Origin: JAICKM01 sp038228295
GTDB lineage: Bacteria; Chloroflexota; Chloroflexia; QHBQ01; JAICKM01
Assembly (NCBI GenBank): GCA_038228295.1
Contig: JBBRPH010000001.1
Coordinates: forward strand, 124,001-188,000
Direction: 5' to 3'
DNA: 64,000 nt
Every line of letters starts with the position of its first letter. Within the stretch, counting starts at the first letter, position 1. Shown here piece after piece: positions 34,093 to 42,476 of the stretch. The notes beneath the pieces were generated by a model, which worked only from the letters and a program-made list of their open reading frames with translations, was not told where the DNA came from and made no database searches. Position numbers and translations under genes: made by a program.

Positions 34093-35921
34093 GCAGGCAG
34101 GGGCACGGCGACCACTACCCTGCTGCCGTGGCCGGGCCGGCTTTCAATCGTGAGATGGCCGCCGAGAGCACTGGCGCGTTCGCGCATCCCGATCAGACCG
34201 AGACCGTGACCTTCTTTGTTGGGCGGACGATTGGGATCGAAACCCTGCCCGTCGTCTTCCACCGTCAACAACAGGCCGGCCGGCGCGCCGGGTTCAGCGG
34301 TCTGCGCCAAGCGCACACGGATGGACCCGGCCTCGGCGTGCTTAATCACATTATGCAGGGCTTCCTGCGTGATACGATAAAGGGCATCTTCGACTTGGGT
34401 AGGTAACGGGCCGAGTTGCGGGTCCACTTCGACCTCAATCTCCAGCGCTAACTGCTCGCTCAGGCTATCGGCGTGGCGGCGTAAGGCCGCACCCAATCCC
34501 GACGCGCCGACCGCTGTGGGCCGCAACTGCGCCAACAGTGCGCGCATTTCGCCCAACGCCTCCCCGGCCGTCGCTTGCAGGCGACTCAGATAGCGGCCCA
34601 CGCGCGACGGATCGCGCTCAACCATCGCCTGGGCGGCTTCGGCCATCAGCGTCACCGTGAACAGCGACTGCGTGACCGAATCGTGTAGTTCGCGCGCCAG
34701 ATGTTGGCGCTCTTCGAGCGCAGCCACTTGGCGGGCCTCAGCGTAGAGGCGCGAGTTTTCGATTGCCAGCGCCAACTGCTCGCAAATACCGCGCAATGTC
34801 GGGTCGGCCATACGGGCCTCAACCTCGGCCAGAGCAATCGGCCGGGCCACGCTCAGTTCCAGCATCCCCAGCGTTTCAGTCCGCACATAGATCGGGAAGG
34901 CGATGCGGGTCTCCACGCCGGGTTGCTCGTCGTGCAGCGCGCTATATTTGGTGCCGATCACCGACCAGCGGCCGGAGACCACAGACCATTGGCGACCCAC
35001 CTGGAAGGCGCGTGGTCGTCCAGCCAGCAGATCCGGGGTAATCGGCGTGTAGAGATCGGCTTCGCGCTGACCCGGCGGCAGAGCTAGCGTATCGTCAGGC
35101 GTGGGGGCACCGGCGCGGCGCACCACCAGATCCCAACTGCGGGTCAGTGGGTTCCACAGACGCATCGCTACGCTGTCCCAATTCGTCACATCGCAGACGG
35201 CGGCGGCGGCCTGATCCAGCATCGTCGTCAGATCAAGCGAGCGGTTGAGCGCGGTGGCGACGGCGTTAATACCGGCCAGTTCACGGGTGCGCCGTTCCAG
35301 GTCGCGATTGACATTACCGGCGTGGTTGTTCAGAACGTAGAGTTCCTGGCTACGGCGCATCAGATCCTGCGCGGTCTCGCTAACCAACTGCACCAACGCC
35401 GCGTTTTCGATAGCCACCGCGCAAAGGGCGGCAATCGCTTCCAGCAAGCGAGCTTCCTCGCCGGTAAACGGACGCTTGCGACTGTTAGAAATAATACCGA
35501 TCAGGCGGTCCCCCACCACCATCGGCACGCCAATCCAGCAATAGTCGCTATCTTCACCCGCCGGCAGGTTGGCTACTATACCCCGTTCGGCGCAAGCAGC
35601 GGCGTAACTGTCTACGCGCAGGGTACGCCGTGTGTGGAGCACTTCGCGGTTAAGGCCGCGAATGATAGGCAGTGTTTGGCCGGGCAATACGGTTTGCACG
35701 CCACCCTGGAACCAGAGCACCGCGTCTACTGTGCGCCCATTGTTGGCCGAACGCCCGATCCAAAAGTTCGCCGTGTCTAATACGCGCGAACACTGCTCGT
35801 AGATCGCCCAGTAGAGTTGATCGAGATCCAGCACCGAGTTAATCGTGCAGGCAATCTCGGTCACGATGTCAAAGCCGGTGACGGTCGCCGGTGGGGGATC
35901 GATTGGCGGATCAGTATTCAT
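34089..35921 (-). CDS. Double-GAF sensor histidine kinase, HisKA_3 type
   Basis: 610 residues, no membrane helix, hence cytoplasmic. First GAF about residues 15-175 (with FWIGRS and DSDYCWIGVPMVVGDRLIGI), coiled region, second GAF about 215-400, HisKA_3 with His in LARELHDSVTQSLF (about 420), HATPase_c with TQEALHNVIKHAEA, VEDDGQGFDP and GLGLIGMRERASALGG. A block QWSVVSGRWSVIG in the second GAF domain is written by a 7-nt repeat (34954-34988) and looks like an insertion. No response regulator next to it. Confidence 0.93.
   Translation of the reverse strand: MNTDPPIDPPPATVTGFDIVTEIACTINSVLDLDQLYWAIYEQCSRVLDTANFWIGRSANNGRTVDAVLWFQGGVQTVLPGQTLPIIRGLNREVLHTRRTLRVDSYAAACAERGIVANLPAGEDSDYCWIGVPMVVGDRLIGIISNSRKRPFTGEEARLLEAIAALCAVAIENAALVQLVSETAQDLMRRSQELYVLNNHAGNVNRDLERRTRELAGINAVATALNRSLDLTTMLDQAAAAVCDVTNWDSVAMRLWNPLTRSWDLVVRRAGAPTPDDTLALPPGQREADLYTPITPDLLAGRPRAFQVGRQWSVVSGRWSVIGTKYSALHDEQPGVETRIAFPIYVRTETLGMLELSVARPIALAEVEARMADPTLRGICEQLALAIENSRLYAEARQVAALEERQHLARELHDSVTQSLFTVTLMAEAAQAMVERDPSRVGRYLSRLQATAGEALGEMRALLAQLRPTAVGASGLGAALRRHADSLSEQLALEIEVEVDPQLGPLPTQVEDALYRITQEALHNVIKHAEAGSIRVRLAQTAEPGAPAGLLLTVEDDGQGFDPNRPPNKEGHGLGLIGMRERASALGGHLTIESRPGHGSRVVVAVPLPA
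34954..34988. repeat. 7-nt tandem repeat inserted in a GAF domain
   Basis: CCGATCA, CCGACCA, GCGGCCG, GAGACCA, CAGACCA in register on the plus strand; on the coding strand the unit is of type TGGTCTG and yields QWSVVSGRWSV. The same unit type forms the intergenic element at 56182-56266. Confidence 0.85.
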
Positions 35922-36053
35922 TAGCGGCTATTATAGCACAGCGGTCGGCAGGGCGTCGGCGGTTCTGCCGGCAAGCAACCGCAGCATTCCTGCCGGCCGT
36001 CTACGTGTCGAGATCACCTAAGCCCCGTATCCGCGCAGTCGAGATCGGCGTGC

Positions 36054-36083
36054 TTGACCCCAAGCCGCGAAAGGGTGTATAGT
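36054..36083 (+). promoter_or_regulatory. Promoter TTGACC-18-TATAGT of the E1 gene
   Basis: TTGACC at 36054-36059 and TATAGT at 36078-36083. It gives a leader of about 115 nt that contains the hairpin at 36119-36142. Confidence 0.65.
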
Positions 36084-36118
36084 AGCGCTATATGCCTGTC
36101 GTCGGAACCAGCCTGCAC

Positions 36119-36142
36119 CCGTCTCACTGTGGAGACGGTTTT
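36119..36142 (+). terminator. Terminator-like hairpin in the E1 leader (possible attenuator)
   Basis: CCGTCTC / GAGACGG stem with a 6-nt loop followed directly by TTTT, between the promoter and the GTG start. No known riboswitch class is recognised around it. Confidence 0.55.
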
Positions 36143-36204
36143 GCCTCAATGTCGCGGCCCCGCTTGTTCCTCTGAGAATCCCGTAACGAACGGAGGATAC
36201 GTCT

Positions 36205-38469
36205 GTGGTCCATTCTACGATTACGCGCCCGGCGCAATCCGGCGCGACCCCCGATCTGCCCGCCGATAGGCGGCACGGCTATTTTTCTACCCTGGCCGAA
36301 ACCGTCTTCCCTTTAAGCGAAACCGATCTCGCCGAGCGGACACAGGGCCGGGCCGAGCTAGAAGGCTTGAGCGTGCAAGATCTGCTGGCCGCGTATGCCT
36401 GCATGAAGCTGTCACGTGAGATTGACAAGATGGAGACGCTGCTCCACCGCTCCGGTAATCTGTGGTTCAGCATTGCCGGCGCAGGCAAAGAGGCGCTCAA
36501 CGTGGCGGTCGGGATGCACCTGCGGGCCGACGACATTAAATTCCCCTACTACCGTGACCATGCGCTGGCCCTGTGGTCGGGTATCACGATGCTCGACCTG
36601 CTACGCCAGGGCACAGCTTCGCGCTTCGATCCGATGTCGGGCGGACGACAAATGACCAGCCACTTCGGCTCCCGCGAATACAACTACCCGACCGGCAGCA
36701 CCATGACCGGTTCGCAGTGCCTGCCCGCCGCCGGACGCGCCGAGGCACTGAAGCTGGAGCGGGCGCTGGGCACCAAGGTCAGCGACTCCCTGCCCGATAC
36801 TATTGTCTACACCTCGTTGGGCGACGGCACCACCTCAGAAGGCGAAGTCGAAGAGGCGATCCGCGATGCGGTCCGCAACATGGTTCCGCTGCTGATCGTG
36901 ATCGAAGACGACGAATGGGCCATCTCCACCCCGGTCGAGACCAACGTGCCGGGCGGCGATGTGGGCAAGATGTATCGCCAGTATGAGCACATCGGCCCCA
37001 ACCACCACCTGGAACACATCACGGTAGACGGCACCGACTTTATCGCTACCTACCGAGCGGCGCGCGAAGCGGTAGCTTATCTACGCGCGGCCAAAGGGCC
37101 GGTATTGTTCCACGCCAAAGTGACCCGCCCGCTCAGCCACTCGTCTGCCGACACCCAGGCGTATTATCGTAGCGCCGCTGATCTAGCCGCCGAGGAAGCG
37201 CGCGACCCGATCACACGCATGGTGGCCCTGTTGGACGGCTTCGGCTTCGGCGCCGAGCGATTGGCCGAACTGGACAGCCTGATCCTGCGCGAAGTGCGCC
37301 AGGCCGCCAACACCGCCACCGCCGAACCGAAAATCGATCCCGACACCATCTTGAACCATATCACGGCCAGCCCGCTGCTGGTGAGTGTGAGTGATGTCCG
37401 ACCGCGCGATGTGCCGCCCCCACCGAGCGCACCCGATGCCGAGCGCATCCCAATGCGCGATATGATCAATCGCGTGCTGATCGAAGAGATGGCACGTAAC
37501 GACCGCATCATCGTCTTCGGCCAGGATGTGGCAGATTACCCGCAGCCGGGCGACCACGAGGGGATGAAGGGCAAAGGCGGCGTGTTCCACGTCACGCGCG
37601 GCGTGGGCGCGGCTTACCCAGACCGCGTCTGGAATGCGCCACTGGCCGAGGCCACGATCCTGGGCACCGCGATGGGTTATGCAGCGGGTGGCTGGCTGCC
37701 GGTGATCGAGATCCAGTTCCGTGACTACATCCACCCCGGCTGGCAGCAGTTGGTAGACGAAATCGCCACGCAGCGCTGGCGCTCCAACGGCACTTTCGCT
37801 TGCCCGATGGTGATCCGCGTGGCCTATGGGGACTACCTGGGCGGCGCGGGCGCGATCTGGCACAGCGAAGCGGCGGTCGGCCCAATTGCCCACTATCCGG
37901 GCCTGCGTGTGGTGGTGCCCGGTACCGCCGCCGATGCCGCCGGCTTGTTGCGCGAAGCAATGGCTTCCGGCGATCCGGTCGTCTTCCTAGAGTGCAAATC
38001 GCAGTATGAAGCACACCCGGCCCGCTCACCCTATCCCGGTGCAGACTACAGGATACCCTTCGGCGTAGCACGCAAGCATCAGGAAGGCGAAGACCTGACC
38101 ATCGTGACCTACGGCAATCTGTTGCCGCGCGCCACGGTCGCCGCCCAGCGCCTGGAAGACGAACTGGCCGTCTCCTGCGAGATCCTAGACCTCCGCACTG
38201 TGGACGCCGGCTATGACCGCAACGCCATCCTGGAGTCGATCCAAAAGACGGGCCGCGTACTGGTGGCTGATGAAGACCGGCCGATGGGCGGCTTCGGCGG
38301 CTCAGTGGTCGCCGATATCGCCACCCAATGGTCGCATCTGCTGAAAAGCCCGATTGGCCGCGTCTGCCCGAAGTTCACGCGCGTCTCCTACGGTCCCGTC
38401 GGCGAAAAGGCGATCATGCCTAGCCCTGACAGCGTGTTTGAAGAAGCCAAGCGCATTCTAGGTCTATAG
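36205..38469 (+). CDS. 2-oxoacid dehydrogenase E1, alpha and beta subunits fused
   Basis: 754 residues. Residues about 60-350 are the E1-alpha part (SREIDKMETLLHRSGNLWFS, the GDGTTSEGE thiamine diphosphate motif at about 206) and about 415-754 the E1-beta transketolase-like part (IVFGQDVADY, NAPLAEATILGTAMG, FRDYIHPGWQQLVDE). Decarboxylates pyruvate or a branched-chain 2-oxoacid for a lipoyl E2 that is not nearby. The usual Asn pair that closes the thiamine/Mg motif is EDDEWAISTP here, so the metal-binding Asn appears as Asp. GTG start with GGAGGA upstream. A long inverted 7-nt repeat begins at its stop codon. Confidence 0.93.
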   Translation: MVHSTITRPAQSGATPDLPADRRHGYFSTLAETVFPLSETDLAERTQGRAELEGLSVQDLLAAYACMKLSREIDKMETLLHRSGNLWFSIAGAGKEALNVAVGMHLRADDIKFPYYRDHALALWSGITMLDLLRQGTASRFDPMSGGRQMTSHFGSREYNYPTGSTMTGSQCLPAAGRAEALKLERALGTKVSDSLPDTIVYTSLGDGTTSEGEVEEAIRDAVRNMVPLLIVIEDDEWAISTPVETNVPGGDVGKMYRQYEHIGPNHHLEHITVDGTDFIATYRAAREAVAYLRAAKGPVLFHAKVTRPLSHSSADTQAYYRSAADLAAEEARDPITRMVALLDGFGFGAERLAELDSLILREVRQAANTATAEPKIDPDTILNHITASPLLVSVSDVRPRDVPPPPSAPDAERIPMRDMINRVLIEEMARNDRIIVFGQDVADYPQPGDHEGMKGKGGVFHVTRGVGAAYPDRVWNAPLAEATILGTAMGYAAGGWLPVIEIQFRDYIHPGWQQLVDEIATQRWRSNGTFACPMVIRVAYGDYLGGAGAIWHSEAAVGPIAHYPGLRVVVPGTAADAAGLLREAMASGDPVVFLECKSQYEAHPARSPYPGADYRIPFGVARKHQEGEDLTIVTYGNLLPRATVAAQRLEDELAVSCEILDLRTVDAGYDRNAILESIQKTGRVLVADEDRPMGGFGGSVVADIATQWSHLLKSPIGRVCPKFTRVSYGPVGEKAIMPSPDSVFEEAKRILGL

Positions 38470-38585
38470 GCAGCAGACAGCAGGTAGCAGGAGACGATGC
38501 AGAGCGACAGGGCTAGTAGGGTAGCAGGAGATTTGTTGTCTTTGTTGGCTTCTCCTGCTACCTGCTGCCTGCTGCCTGATACCTC
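38469..38585. repeat. 7-nt period element with 26-nt inverted arms
   Basis: Left arm 38469-38494 (units GGCAGCA, GACAGCA, GGTAGCA) and right arm 38551-38576 (units CTACCTG, CTGCCTG) are inverted copies with one mismatch. A third partial copy, GTAGCAGGAGA, lies in the loop at 38521-38531. The element fills the gap between the E1 gene and the response regulator. Confidence 0.9.
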
Positions 38586-38600
38586 GTGTGGGGAACAACC

Positions 38601-39359
38601 GTGACCATCCCGGCAACGTCCGATGCGCCGCGCGCCACTGTGCTAGTGGTAGATGATGAGCAGACCCTGCGTGATACGCTGGAATACAACCTGCGCCGCG
38701 AAGGCTATCATGCCTTGACCGCCGCCGATGGGCCGAGCGCGCTGGAAGTCGCCCGTCGTGAACGGCCCGACCTGATCATCCTCGACATCATGCTGCCCGG
38801 CATGAGTGGCTTCGAGGTCTGCCGCGCCTTGCGCCGCGATCTCCGCACGCCCATCTTGATGCTGTCGGCGCGCGAAGACGAGATCGACAAAGTGCTGGGC
38901 CTCGAACTGGGCGCGGATGACTACCTGACCAAGCCGTTCGGCCTACGCGAATTGTTGGCCCGCGTCCATGCATTGCTACGGCGCAGCGAAGTCCCTGCCC
39001 CGCCGACTACGGCCGCCGGGGATATAGAGACGGAGCCGGTGGTGCTGCTGGCCGGCGACTTGCGGATCGACCCCGCGCGCCGCACGGTGATGCGCACCGG
39101 ACAGTCAATCCCGCTCAAGCCCAAAGAGTTTGACCTGCTGGCGTTCCTAGCCGCACATCCCGGCCAAGTTTTCACTCGAGAGACGCTGCTTGATCGAGTG
39201 TGGGGCTACGACTTTGTCGGCGGCACCCGCACGGTAGATGTCCATATCCGTTGGCTGCGGACTAAGCTGGAGAGCGACCCTGCGAACCCGCTCTGGATCG
39301 GCACGGTCTACGGCGTAGGCTACCGCTTCAATGCGCCCGAACGCAACGGGCCGGCGTGA
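38601..39359 (+). CDS. OmpR/PhoB family response regulator
   Basis: 252 residues. Receiver domain with acidic pocket DDE (about 18), phospho-Asp in LIILDIMLPGMSGFEV, and K in DYLTKPFG; then a winged-helix DNA-binding domain (LKPKEFDLLAFLAAHPGQVF, TRTVDVHIRWLRTKLE). Paired 3 nt upstream of a PhoR-like kinase, so probably a phosphate- or envelope-responsive PhoB-type regulator. GTG at 38601 has GGGGA upstream; the GTG at 38586 is an alternative that adds five residues. Confidence 0.93.
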   Translation: MTIPATSDAPRATVLVVDDEQTLRDTLEYNLRREGYHALTAADGPSALEVARRERPDLIILDIMLPGMSGFEVCRALRRDLRTPILMLSAREDEIDKVLGLELGADDYLTKPFGLRELLARVHALLRRSEVPAPPTTAAGDIETEPVVLLAGDLRIDPARRTVMRTGQSIPLKPKEFDLLAFLAAHPGQVFTRETLLDRVWGYDFVGGTRTVDVHIRWLRTKLESDPANPLWIGTVYGVGYRFNAPERNGPA

Positions 39360-39362
39360 GCC

Positions 39363-41159
39363 ATGTTGTCACGCACCTGGGTTCGTATCGCGCTCAGTTA
39401 CATTATCTTGGTCCTAGTCACGGCCGGCTTGCTCGCGGTGTTGCTGGGCGATCGAGCCCAACAACAGGCGGAGGAAAGCCTGACCGCCCGCCTAACCGAT
39501 CAGGCGCGCGTCATTGCCTATAGCGCCACACCCCTGCTAATCGATCCCGCTACCCCGGTTAGTGCCACGCAAGCCCTGGCGACCGAAATGGCGGCCCGTC
39601 TGGATACCCGCATCACCTTCATTCGCACCGACGGCCGCGTAATAGCCGACTCGGAAAGCGATCCCTTCACGATGGAGAACCACGCTGGGCGGCCCGAAGT
39701 GATAGGCGCATTAACAAACCCCGGCACCCCCGCCAGCGCGTCACGCCTCAGCGCCACAGTGCATCAGCAACTACGCTATGTTGCCCTGAGTGTCGCCGCG
39801 CCGGGTGGGCAGCCGGTCGGCGTAGTCCGCGTCGCCTATCCCCTGACCATCGTGGATCAGGCACGTACCGAGTTCTGGAGCGATTTAGCCCGTATCGTAG
39901 CGCTAATCAGCCTACCGGCCGCCGTATTAGCCGCTTTGCTGGCCCGCTCGATTGTCGGACCGCTGTCGGAGTTACGGGCCACCGCCTATCGATTGGCCCG
40001 CAACGATTTGGATGCACGTGCCCCGGTGGGGAGCGGTGAAATCGGTAGCCTCGGCCATGCCTTCAACACCATGGCCGCCCGCCTGAGTCAGACGATCCAC
40101 GAACGTACCAGCGAGCGCAATCGCATCGCGGCGGTGCTGAACTATATGCACGACGGCATTGTGCTAACCGATAGCACGGGCGTGGTAACAGGCATCAATC
40201 CCGCCGCTGCCGCTCTGCTGGCGGTGCGTGCCGAACAGGCAGCCGGCCGCACCGCTATCGAACTGAGCCATAGCCATGAATTACACGCCGCGCTGCACGC
40301 CACCCTAGCGACGGGCAGGAGTCGGCGGCTCGAACTCGATCTCAATACGCGCCGCGTGGCCGCCGTCGTCACCGCCGTACCCGACCCTGATACCGACGGC
40401 CCCACCGGGATGCTCATGCTGCAAGACGTGACAGATCTACGCCGACTGGAACGCGCCCGGCGCGATTTTGTCGCTAATATCGGTCACGAACTGCGCACCC
40501 CGCTTGCCTCGATTAAACTGCTGGTCGAAACGCTGATGACCGCCGTCCATGACGACCCGGATGCCGCCGCCGGTTTCCTACAACGGATTGATGTCGAACT
40601 CGACGGCTTGACGCAACTCGTGCGCGAACTGCTGGAACTCTCCAAAATTGAGTCGGGCCAGATTACGCTTAAACTAGCGCCGGTTGCGGTACCGGCGCTA
40701 CTGGACCACGCCGCCACACGGCTGCGCGCCCAAGCGGAACGGGCGGGGCTGACGCTCACCGTAGAGGCCACAGGAGACTTGCCGTGCGTCGCCGCCGACG
40801 CGGATCGCATTGGGCAAGTGTTGGTCAATTTGCTACACAACGCGATCAAGTTCACCCCGCAGGGCAGCATCCTGCTGACTGCTGCGGCTGAGGCAGACAC
40901 CGTCCGCATCGCCGTCACCGATACGGGCATCGGCATCCCGCCCGACGATTTGCCGCGCATCTTCGAGCGTTTCTACAAAGTGGACAAGGCGCGGGCCGGC
41001 CACCGTGGCGGCGAAGGCGGCACCGGCTTGGGCCTCGCCATTGCCAAGCACCTGATCCAAATTCACGGCGGGCACATCTGGGCCGAAAGCCCACGCAGCG
41101 GCGGCACCACGGTCGCCTTCACCCTGCCCACAGCGCAATGCGTGGGCATCGGCGATTGA
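39363..41159 (+). CDS. PhoR-like sensor histidine kinase
   Basis: 598 residues. Membrane helix at 8-28, extracytoplasmic sensor of about 145 residues (RLDTRITFIRTDGRVIADS), second helix about 177-197, HAMP, PAS domain (NRIAAVLNYMHDGIVLTDST), HisKA with NIGHELRTPLASIK (His about 376) and HATPase_c with NLLHNAIKFTP, DTGIGIPPDDLPRIFERFYK and GGTGLGLAIAKH. This is the PhoR layout. Pairs with the regulator 3 nt upstream. Confidence 0.94.
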   Translation: MLSRTWVRIALSYIILVLVTAGLLAVLLGDRAQQQAEESLTARLTDQARVIAYSATPLLIDPATPVSATQALATEMAARLDTRITFIRTDGRVIADSESDPFTMENHAGRPEVIGALTNPGTPASASRLSATVHQQLRYVALSVAAPGGQPVGVVRVAYPLTIVDQARTEFWSDLARIVALISLPAAVLAALLARSIVGPLSELRATAYRLARNDLDARAPVGSGEIGSLGHAFNTMAARLSQTIHERTSERNRIAAVLNYMHDGIVLTDSTGVVTGINPAAAALLAVRAEQAAGRTAIELSHSHELHAALHATLATGRSRRLELDLNTRRVAAVVTAVPDPDTDGPTGMLMLQDVTDLRRLERARRDFVANIGHELRTPLASIKLLVETLMTAVHDDPDAAAGFLQRIDVELDGLTQLVRELLELSKIESGQITLKLAPVAVPALLDHAATRLRAQAERAGLTLTVEATGDLPCVAADADRIGQVLVNLLHNAIKFTPQGSILLTAAAEADTVRIAVTDTGIGIPPDDLPRIFERFYKVDKARAGHRGGEGGTGLGLAIAKHLIQIHGGHIWAESPRSGGTTVAFTLPTAQCVGIGD

Positions 41160-41286
41160 AGGGCACGGCAGCCGGAAGAGCGCAGGCTACGCAGGCGTCC
41201 GGCCTGGGTAACCGCAATAAAGGCAGCGGCTGACACGCTCTCCCCCGCCGGGTCGGCCCCAAGCCCTTTCCACGCCGGCCCACTTC

Positions 41287-41295
41287 TGGTACAAT
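41287..41295 (+). promoter_or_regulatory. Extended -10 promoter TGGTACAAT
   Basis: TGG plus TACAAT, 46 nt before the DUF1385 start. Shares 16 bases with the promoter at 16611-16619. Confidence 0.6.
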
Positions 41296-41340
41296 AAGAC
41301 AAATCCGTAATTATGGTAACTTGTTGAGGATGACTGAAAC

Positions 41341-42330
41341 GTGGCAAAGTTCTACTACGGCGGACAGGCGGTTATCGAAGGCGTGATGATGCGCGGGCGG
41401 ACGCACATGGCCGTGGCTGTGCGCGCTGCCGACGGCAGCATTATCGTCCACGATGAAGCATTGCCGGCGGCGATGAACCGCTGGGCGCGCGTGCCGTTGG
41501 TGCGTGGCGTGGCCCTACTCTGGGAAAGCCTAGCGCTGGGGGTGCGGAGCCTGCGCTTTTCGGCGGCGGTTGCGGCGGCCGGAGAAGCCGCCGCCCAGAC
41601 CGGCGGCACGGCCGTGCCCCTAGACGCAACTGCGCGTGCCGCGCTGATGAACGAAGCCGGTATAGGCGTGCAGGCGGCGATGGCGACCTCGCTGTTGTTT
41701 GGCGTGGGGCTATTTTTCGTGCTGCCGCTGTTGCTCGTCGGCTGGGCCGACCGCTGGATCGGCTACGCCTGGATCAGCAACCTGCTCGAAGGCGCAATCC
41801 GGCTGGCCCTGTTACTCGGCTATCTGACGGTGATCGGGCGCGTGCCGGAAATCGCGCGCGTGTTCGGCTACCACGGAGCCGAACACAAAAGCATCAACGC
41901 CTACGAAGCCGGCCTGCCGTTGGTCCCCACCGAGGTGCAGCGCTGCCCAATCATCAACCCGCGCTGCGGCACCACGTTTCTGCTTATCGTAGTGGTGTTG
42001 TCCACCGGGCTATTTGTGCTGCTGGGCCACCCGCCGCTGATCTTGCGCGTGCTATCGCGCATCGTGTTAGTGCCACTGGTAGCGGCGGGGGCCTACGAGG
42101 GCATCCGCTGGGCCGCCGACCATTATGCCAATGGCTTGGTGCGCGCCGTTTTAGCGCCCGGTTTGGCCTTGCAACGGCTGACCACACGCCCCCCGAGCGA
42201 CGAGATGGTGCTGGTGGGCTGCGCGGCCCTGGCTCGCGTGTTGGAACGCGACGGAGTGCCGGCTGCCCTCGCCCCCAGTCTCGTCCCACCGCCGAGTAGG
42301 GAGCTAGTACAGCCGCGCACATTATCCTAG
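41341..42330 (+). CDS. DUF1385 membrane protein (YqhQ-like)
   Basis: 329 residues. Opens with the family mark YYGGQAVIEGVMMRGRTHMA, then PLVRGVALLWESLALG, helices at about 115-140, 150-175 and 215-260, and the strongly conserved GYHGAEHKSINAYEAG and CPIINPRCGTTFL. The GTG at 41341 matches the conserved start. Role unknown in most bacteria. Tail of about 40 residues is divergent. Confidence 0.93.
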   Translation: MAKFYYGGQAVIEGVMMRGRTHMAVAVRAADGSIIVHDEALPAAMNRWARVPLVRGVALLWESLALGVRSLRFSAAVAAAGEAAAQTGGTAVPLDATARAALMNEAGIGVQAAMATSLLFGVGLFFVLPLLLVGWADRWIGYAWISNLLEGAIRLALLLGYLTVIGRVPEIARVFGYHGAEHKSINAYEAGLPLVPTEVQRCPIINPRCGTTFLLIVVVLSTGLFVLLGHPPLILRVLSRIVLVPLVAAGAYEGIRWAADHYANGLVRAVLAPGLALQRLTTRPPSDEMVLVGCAALARVLERDGVPAALAPSLVPPPSRELVQPRTLS

Positions 42331-42393
42331 CGCAACGTAGTCCGTCCCTCGCCGGCGGGAATGGGTCAAGAAGTTAGGGCAAGCGGTAGCTTG

Positions 42394-42422
42394 TTGACCG
42401 CCGCCGGGGTTCAGGGTATAAT
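42394..42422 (+). promoter_or_regulatory. Promoter TTGACC-17-TATAAT for the DUF4388 operon
   Basis: TTGACC at 42394-42399 and consensus TATAAT at 42417-42422, 55 nt before the DUF4388 ATG. Confidence 0.8.
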
Positions 42423-42476
42423 AGGCAACAGCGATACCCCCACGGCAAGGGGGCCAGCGGAGAGGGTGCGAGCCGC

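Noticed and set aside
36090..36204. TPP riboswitch in the E1 leader, suggested by CTGAGA followed by CCCGTAACGAACGG.
   Set aside because: The other conserved parts of the THI element are missing and spacing is wrong.
38469..38585. CRISPR-like array between E1 and the response regulator gene.
   Set aside because: Units are 7 nt without spacers, the two arms are inverted, and no cas gene is present.
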